Assembly: GCA_046262355.1 (NCBI GenBank)
Contig: JBHEMX010000058.1
Location: 1-8,481, forward strand
DNA from: DATADD01 sp046262355
GTDB taxonomy: Bacteria > Actinomycetota > CADDZG01 > WHSQ01
Reading direction: 5' to 3'
Length of the DNA stretch: 8,481 nucleotides
Shown here: positions 5,379 through 8,481 of the stretch, piece after piece
Position numbering within the stretch: the first letter of the stretch is position 1
How the letters are laid out: every line of letters begins with the position of its first letter
Position numbers and translations under genes: made by a program
The notes under the pieces: model-generated
Database searches by the model: none
What the model saw: only the letters and a program-made list of their open reading frames with translations
Told to the model about the DNA's origin: nothing

Positions 5379-6557
5379 ATGGAGTTCCGCCGCATCGATC
5401 GGTTCCCGCCTTACGTGTTCTCGATCGTCAACGACCTCAAGATGCAAGCTCGGCGCGCCGGCGAGGACGTCGTCGACCTCGGCATGGGCAACCCCGACAT
5501 GCCCACGCCCGTCGCCGTCGTGGACAAGCTCAAAGAAGCTGCCGACAACCCGCGCAACCATCGCTATTCCTCATCCAAGGGCATCCCGAAGCTGCGGCGC
5601 GCTATCTGTGACCTCTACGAGCGATCCTGGGGCGTGACGCTCGACCCGGACGGCGAGGCGGTGGCCACGATCGGGGCCAAGGAAGGGCTGTCCCATCTCG
5701 CATGGGTGCTGTGCGCGCCGGGCGATTCGGTGCTTGTTCCCGAGCCCACCTATCCGATCCATACCTACGCCATGATCCTTTCCGGCGCCAACGTCATCTC
5801 CGTCCCGCTGTCGATCGGATCGGACTTCTTCGAGGACCTCGTGTCGGCCTACGAGCGCTCCCAACCAAAGCCGCGCGTCGTTCTCTGTTCGTTCCCTCAC
5901 AACCCCACGACCTCGGTTGTGGACCTGTCCTTCTTCGAGCAACTCGTCGAGTTCGCGCGCGCGCGAGACGTCATGATCGTCCATGACCTCGCCTACGCCG
6001 ATCTCGTGTTCGATGCAGAACACGCTCCGTCGCTGATGCAGGTCCCGGGCGCCAAGGACGTCGGGGTCGAGTTCTTCTCGATGTCGAAGTCCTACTCCAT
6101 GGCCGGATGGCGACTCGCTTTCGCGGTAGGCAACCGGGAGATGATCGGGGCCCTTGCGAAACTCAAGTCCTATCTCGACTACGGTGTTTTTCAGCCGATT
6201 CAGATAGCCGGGATCATCGCGCTCAACGAGTGTGTCACCGTGCCCAAGGAGATCCGCGAGACGTACAGGAGCCGCAGGGACGCGTTGTGCGCGGGCCTGG
6301 CTCGAGTGGGCTGGGACATGACAACGCCTCCCGCTACGATGTTCGCCTGGGCACCGATCCCAGCGTCGTTCTCCCATCTCGGTTCACTGGAGTTTGCGAA
6401 GTTCCTGTTGCAAGAGGGAAGGGTAGCGGTCTCTCCGGGCATCGGCTTCGGCCCGAGCGGCGATCACTTCGTCCGCTTCGCGCTGGTGGAGAACGAGCAC
6501 CGCATCCGCCAAGCGATCCGGGGGGTAAGGGGCGCCCTGTCGTCCGGTCGAGCTTGA
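5379..6557 (+). CDS. alaC: Alanine/glutamate-pyruvate aminotransferase, AlaC type (class I PLP)
   Basis: This is a 392-residue class I/II PLP-dependent aminotransferase. It resembles E. coli AlaC along its whole length: RIDRFPPYVFSI (5-16), MGNPD (36-40), YSSSKGIPKLRRAI (63-76), VPEPTYPIHTY (120-130), VHDLAYADLVFD (201-212), APSLMQVPGAKDV (216-228), SPGIGFG (352-358) and VRFALVENEHRIRQAIRG (365-382). The PLP-binding lysine is K237 in SMSKSYSMAGWR. N175 (FPHNPT), D203 and Y206 contact the cofactor, and R366 should bind the substrate carboxylate. The expected cytosolic reaction is glutamate plus pyruvate to alanine plus 2-oxoglutarate. The related LL-diaminopimelate aminotransferases are a less likely reading. 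ATG 5379 is chosen over ATG 5358 and TTG 5325 because it matches the family start and lies 7 nt from a -10. It is probably transcribed separately from the phosphatase. Confidence 0.9.
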   Translation: MEFRRIDRFPPYVFSIVNDLKMQARRAGEDVVDLGMGNPDMPTPVAVVDKLKEAADNPRNHRYSSSKGIPKLRRAICDLYERSWGVTLDPDGEAVATIGAKEGLSHLAWVLCAPGDSVLVPEPTYPIHTYAMILSGANVISVPLSIGSDFFEDLVSAYERSQPKPRVVLCSFPHNPTTSVVDLSFFEQLVEFARARDVMIVHDLAYADLVFDAEHAPSLMQVPGAKDVGVEFFSMSKSYSMAGWRLAFAVGNREMIGALAKLKSYLDYGVFQPIQIAGIIALNECVTVPKEIRETYRSRRDALCAGLARVGWDMTTPPATMFAWAPIPASFSHLGSLEFAKFLLQEGRVAVSPGIGFGPSGDHFVRFALVENEHRIRQAIRGVRGALSSGRA

Positions 6558-6585
6558 GATAACAGCGTCGTGCATCCACGGCGCG

Positions 6586-6598
6586 CGGCGTAACGCCG
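6586..6598 (+). terminator. Short hairpin after alaC (weak terminator candidate)
   Basis: CGGCG (6586-6590), a TAA loop and CGCCG (6594-6598) form a 5-bp all-GC stem 28 nt after the alaC stop. No T-run follows, so an intrinsic terminator is only possible. It sits between alaC and the promoter of the next gene. Confidence 0.3.
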
Positions 6599-6629
6599 AA
6601 GGCCCTAGCGGTTCGAGGACAGGTTGCTC

Positions 6630-6642
6630 TACGCTTCCTTAC
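6630..6642 (+). promoter_or_regulatory. Leaderless -10 element of the cDPG synthetase homologue
   Basis: TACGCT (6630-6635) matches TAnnnT and is followed by 7 nt and ATG 6643, the same layout as before alaC. The stretch before the ATG (TCCTTAC) has no Shine-Dalgarno. TTCGAG (6612-6617) is too close for a normal -35. Confidence 0.55.
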
Positions 6643-7968
6643 ATGACCGACGTGGGCAAGCGCAGAGTGATCATCATGGGCGCGGCGGGACGCGACTTCC
6701 ATAACTTCAATACCGTCTACCGCGGCGATCCTCGTTTCGAGGTCGTGGCTTTCACCGCGACTCAGATACCGGGCATAGAGGGACGAACCTATCCCGCCGA
6801 GCTCGCCGGACCGCTTTATCCGGACGGCATCCCGATCCATCATGAGGACTCGCTCGAGAGACTCGTGACGGAGCTCCGCGCCGCCGAGGTCGTGTTCTCG
6901 TATTCGGACGTGGCGCACGAAACCGTCATGCACCTCGGCTCGCGCGCGCTCGCCGCAGGCGCCGACTACACGCTGCTGGGCCCCAGCTCGACGATGCTCG
7001 CGGCGAGCGTTCCGGTGGTGGCGGTTTGCGCCGTGCGCACGGGTGCGGGGAAGTCGCAGACGACGAGGGCGGTGTCGCGCATCCTCGGGGAGGCGGGTAA
7101 GAAGATCGCGGTGGTTCGTCACCCGATGCCCTATGGCGATCTCGTCAGCCAACAGGTCCAGCGCTTCGAGAACTTCGACGATCTCGTCGCCGCCGAGTGC
7201 ACGATCGAGGAGCGAGAGGAGTACGAACCGCATCTCGCACAAGGATCGATCGTCTACGCCGGGATCGACTACGGACGCATCCTCGAGTCGGCACAGCGCG
7301 AGGCGGAGGTCGTGCTGTGGGACGGCGGCAACAACGACCTGCCCTTCTACGTTCCCGATGTGCACATAACGGTCGTTGACCCGCTGCGCCTCGGGCACGA
7401 GACGTCCTACCACCCGGGTGAGACCAACCTCCGGATGGCCGACGTGGTCGTGATCAACAAGATCGATTCCGCGTCACCGGATGCCGTGGCGGAGCTGCGC
7501 AGCACGATCGAGGTGACCAACGGCAAGGCCGCGATCGTCGAGGCTCGTTCACCGATCACCGTCGACGACCCCGGCCTCCTCAGCGGCAGGCGGGCAATCG
7601 TCGTCGAAGACGGCCCGACCCTCACGCACGGGGAGATGGCGTACGGCGCGGGGGTGGTGGCCGCGCGCCGGGCGGGCGCCGAGCTGGTCGATCCTCGTCC
7701 CTGGGCCGTGGGATCGATCGCCGCCGTCTACGACCGCTATCCGCACATCGGACCGCTGCTGCCGGCGATGGGCTACTCGGACCGGCAGCGTGCAGAGCTC
7801 GCCGCGACGATCAACGCCGCGGCTGCGGACGTCGTGCTGATCGCCACGCCGATCGACCTCCGCAAGGTCTGCGACATCACCAAGCCGGCCGTGCGCGCCC
7901 GCTACGAGCTCGAGGACGCGTCGAGCCCGACGCTTGCGGAGGTCCTCGCCGGCCACCTGCGACTCTAA
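6643..7968 (+). CDS. Cyclic 2,3-diphosphoglycerate synthetase-like P-loop protein
   Basis: This 441-residue protein belongs to the family of the archaeal cyclic 2,3-diphosphoglycerate synthetase, which in Methanothermus fervidus closes 2,3-bisphosphoglycerate into its cyclic form with ATP. The N-terminal part (8-120) looks Rossmann-like, with VIIMGAAGRDFHNFN (9-23). The central nucleotide-binding domain has a P-loop-like TGAGKSQTTR (133-142), the family-typical VLWDGGNND (224-232) and NKID (272-275), a GTPase G4-like motif that fits a SIMIBI-type fold. The C-terminal part contains YPHIGPLLPAMGY (366-378) and ATPIDLRKV (401-409). Length is similar to the archaeal enzyme. The ATG at 6643 has a leaderless-type -10. 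Archaeal cDPG is a thermoprotectant and phosphate store; that role is not established in actinobacteria, so the substrate here is open. It lies between alaC and a convergent TIGR00300 gene. Confidence 0.85.
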   Translation: MTDVGKRRVIIMGAAGRDFHNFNTVYRGDPRFEVVAFTATQIPGIEGRTYPAELAGPLYPDGIPIHHEDSLERLVTELRAAEVVFSYSDVAHETVMHLGSRALAAGADYTLLGPSSTMLAASVPVVAVCAVRTGAGKSQTTRAVSRILGEAGKKIAVVRHPMPYGDLVSQQVQRFENFDDLVAAECTIEEREEYEPHLAQGSIVYAGIDYGRILESAQREAEVVLWDGGNNDLPFYVPDVHITVVDPLRLGHETSYHPGETNLRMADVVVINKIDSASPDAVAELRSTIEVTNGKAAIVEARSPITVDDPGLLSGRRAIVVEDGPTLTHGEMAYGAGVVAARRAGAELVDPRPWAVGSIAAVYDRYPHIGPLLPAMGYSDRQRAELAATINAAAADVVLIATPIDLRKVCDITKPAVRARYELEDASSPTLAEVLAGHLRL

Positions 7969-8003
7969 GCGCCGGGCGCCTGCTATCGACGAGCCGCGTC
8001 CTG

Positions 8004-8039
8004 CGGGCCGTTCCTACACGTGCCCTGCGCATGGGCCCG
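8004..8039. terminator. Possible hairpin between convergent genes
   Basis: CGGGCC (8004-8009) can pair with GGCCCG (8034-8039), a 6-bp stem with a 24-nt loop that itself holds a weak GCCC/GGGC stem. It lies in the 134-nt gap between two convergent genes, where a bidirectional terminator would be expected. No T-run is seen on either strand. Weak. Confidence 0.2.
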
Positions 8040-8102
8040 ATCGGTGAGGAAGGTTGATCCCCATGTTGGGCTCGTCGTGCCAACGATCGAGGCGGGTGTG
8101 CC

Positions 8103-8481
8103 CTAGCGGCGCGTGCGGCCGGCGGCCTCCCGGCTCGTGGCGTCTTCGCTCGGTCTGCGTATCTCTTCGGGCGCGAGCCGCTCGGCGAGCTGGCGGATGA
8201 ACAAGCCGACGTCGGTGATGATGCCCATCGACTGCCACGAGCCGCGATCCATGAGCTTGGTCACCGTCGCCTGGTTGATGTCTACGCACGCGAGCGGCAC
8301 CGAGGCGGGCAGGCAGTTGCCCGTGGCGATGCCGTGCAGCATGGTTCCGACGACGATGCAATAACCGACGAGGTCGTGGCCGTCCTCGCCCCATATGAGG
8401 GCCCGCAGGCGGCGCTGCACCTCGTTCATGTCGGACACGACCTCCGGAAGCGGCCCGTCGTCTCGCACGCTGCCGCCGAAG
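8103..8481 (-). CDS. TIGR00300 (LOR/SDH, ornithine cyclodeaminase-type) protein, C-terminal part
   Basis: This minus-strand gene is cut by the right edge; only its last 125 or so codons are visible, ending with TAG at 8103-8105. The visible part begins FGGSVRDDGPLPEVVSDM and contains GHDLVGYCIVVGTMLHGIAT, LPASVPLACVDINQATVTKL and MDRGSWQSMGIITDVG. These are characteristic of the C-terminal domain of the TIGR00300 'LOR/SDH' family. Characterised relatives are the archaeal ornithine cyclodeaminase of Methanococcus and the C-terminal domain of cyanobacterial AgrE/ArgZ arginine dihydrolases, which turn ornithine into proline and ammonia at a bound NAD. That reaction is the best guess here. Whether an arginine dihydrolase domain precedes it cannot be seen. 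The last 20 or so residues are hydrophilic, Arg-rich and probably variable. It converges on the cDPG synthetase homologue. Confidence 0.85.
   Translation of the reverse strand, partial: FGGSVRDDGPLPEVVSDMNEVQRRLRALIWGEDGHDLVGYCIVVGTMLHGIATGNCLPASVPLACVDINQATVTKLMDRGSWQSMGIITDVGLFIRQLAERLAPEEIRRPSEDATSREAAGRTRR

Noticed and set aside
3666..5561. 631-codon minus-strand open frame
   Set aside because: It lies antisense to the exonuclease, phosphatase and alaC, all of which have catalytic motifs. Long antisense frames are expected from third-position GC bias. Its translation has no recognisable domain.
8014..8394. 126-codon minus-strand frame overlapping the TIGR00300 gene
   Set aside because: It is out of frame with the clear TIGR00300 motifs and rich in R, H and P; a shadow frame.

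Overview
The window is GC-rich chromosomal DNA (about two thirds G+C by eye) with strong third-position GC bias. It most resembles an actinobacterium: there is an LLM-class (F420-type) oxidoreductase, a remnant of an F420/FMN split-barrel protein, two start sites spaced as for leaderless mRNAs (TAnnnT, 7 nt, ATG), and a stand-alone 5'-3' exonuclease. The lineage cannot be fixed from sequence alone; a deep-branching or uncultured Actinomycetota is the best inference.

Left part (1-2159): a possible ORF tail at the edge, an intact RibD-C/dihydrofolate-reductase-like protein, a 5'-truncated remnant of a pyridoxamine-5'-phosphate-oxidase-like (PPOX) protein, and an intact LLM-class oxidoreductase. 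These are separate redox genes rather than an obvious operon. The PPOX remnant suggests local gene decay or rearrangement.

Middle part (2160-5303): a good extended -10 promoter, a 35-codon small ORF with leader-peptide features, then an MFS exporter, a 5'-3' exonuclease and a histidine phosphatase, all on the + strand with gaps of 23 and 9 nt. The nuclease appears to start at CTG and the phosphatase at ATC, each behind a strong Shine-Dalgarno sequence. The nuclease stop codon (TAG) is in frame with the phosphatase, so rare readthrough would give a fusion.

Right part (5304-8481): an AlaC-type alanine aminotransferase and a homologue of cyclic 2,3-diphosphoglycerate synthetase, each with its own apparently leaderless promoter. 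Convergent to them and running off the right edge is the C-terminal part of a TIGR00300 (LOR/SDH, ornithine cyclodeaminase-type) protein. AlaC and the TIGR00300 family belong to amino-acid nitrogen metabolism, which makes this end the likeliest place for an undescribed function: the role of the cDPG synthetase homologue in bacteria is, to my knowledge, not established. No rRNA, tRNA, CRISPR array, complete insertion sequence or att site was seen.
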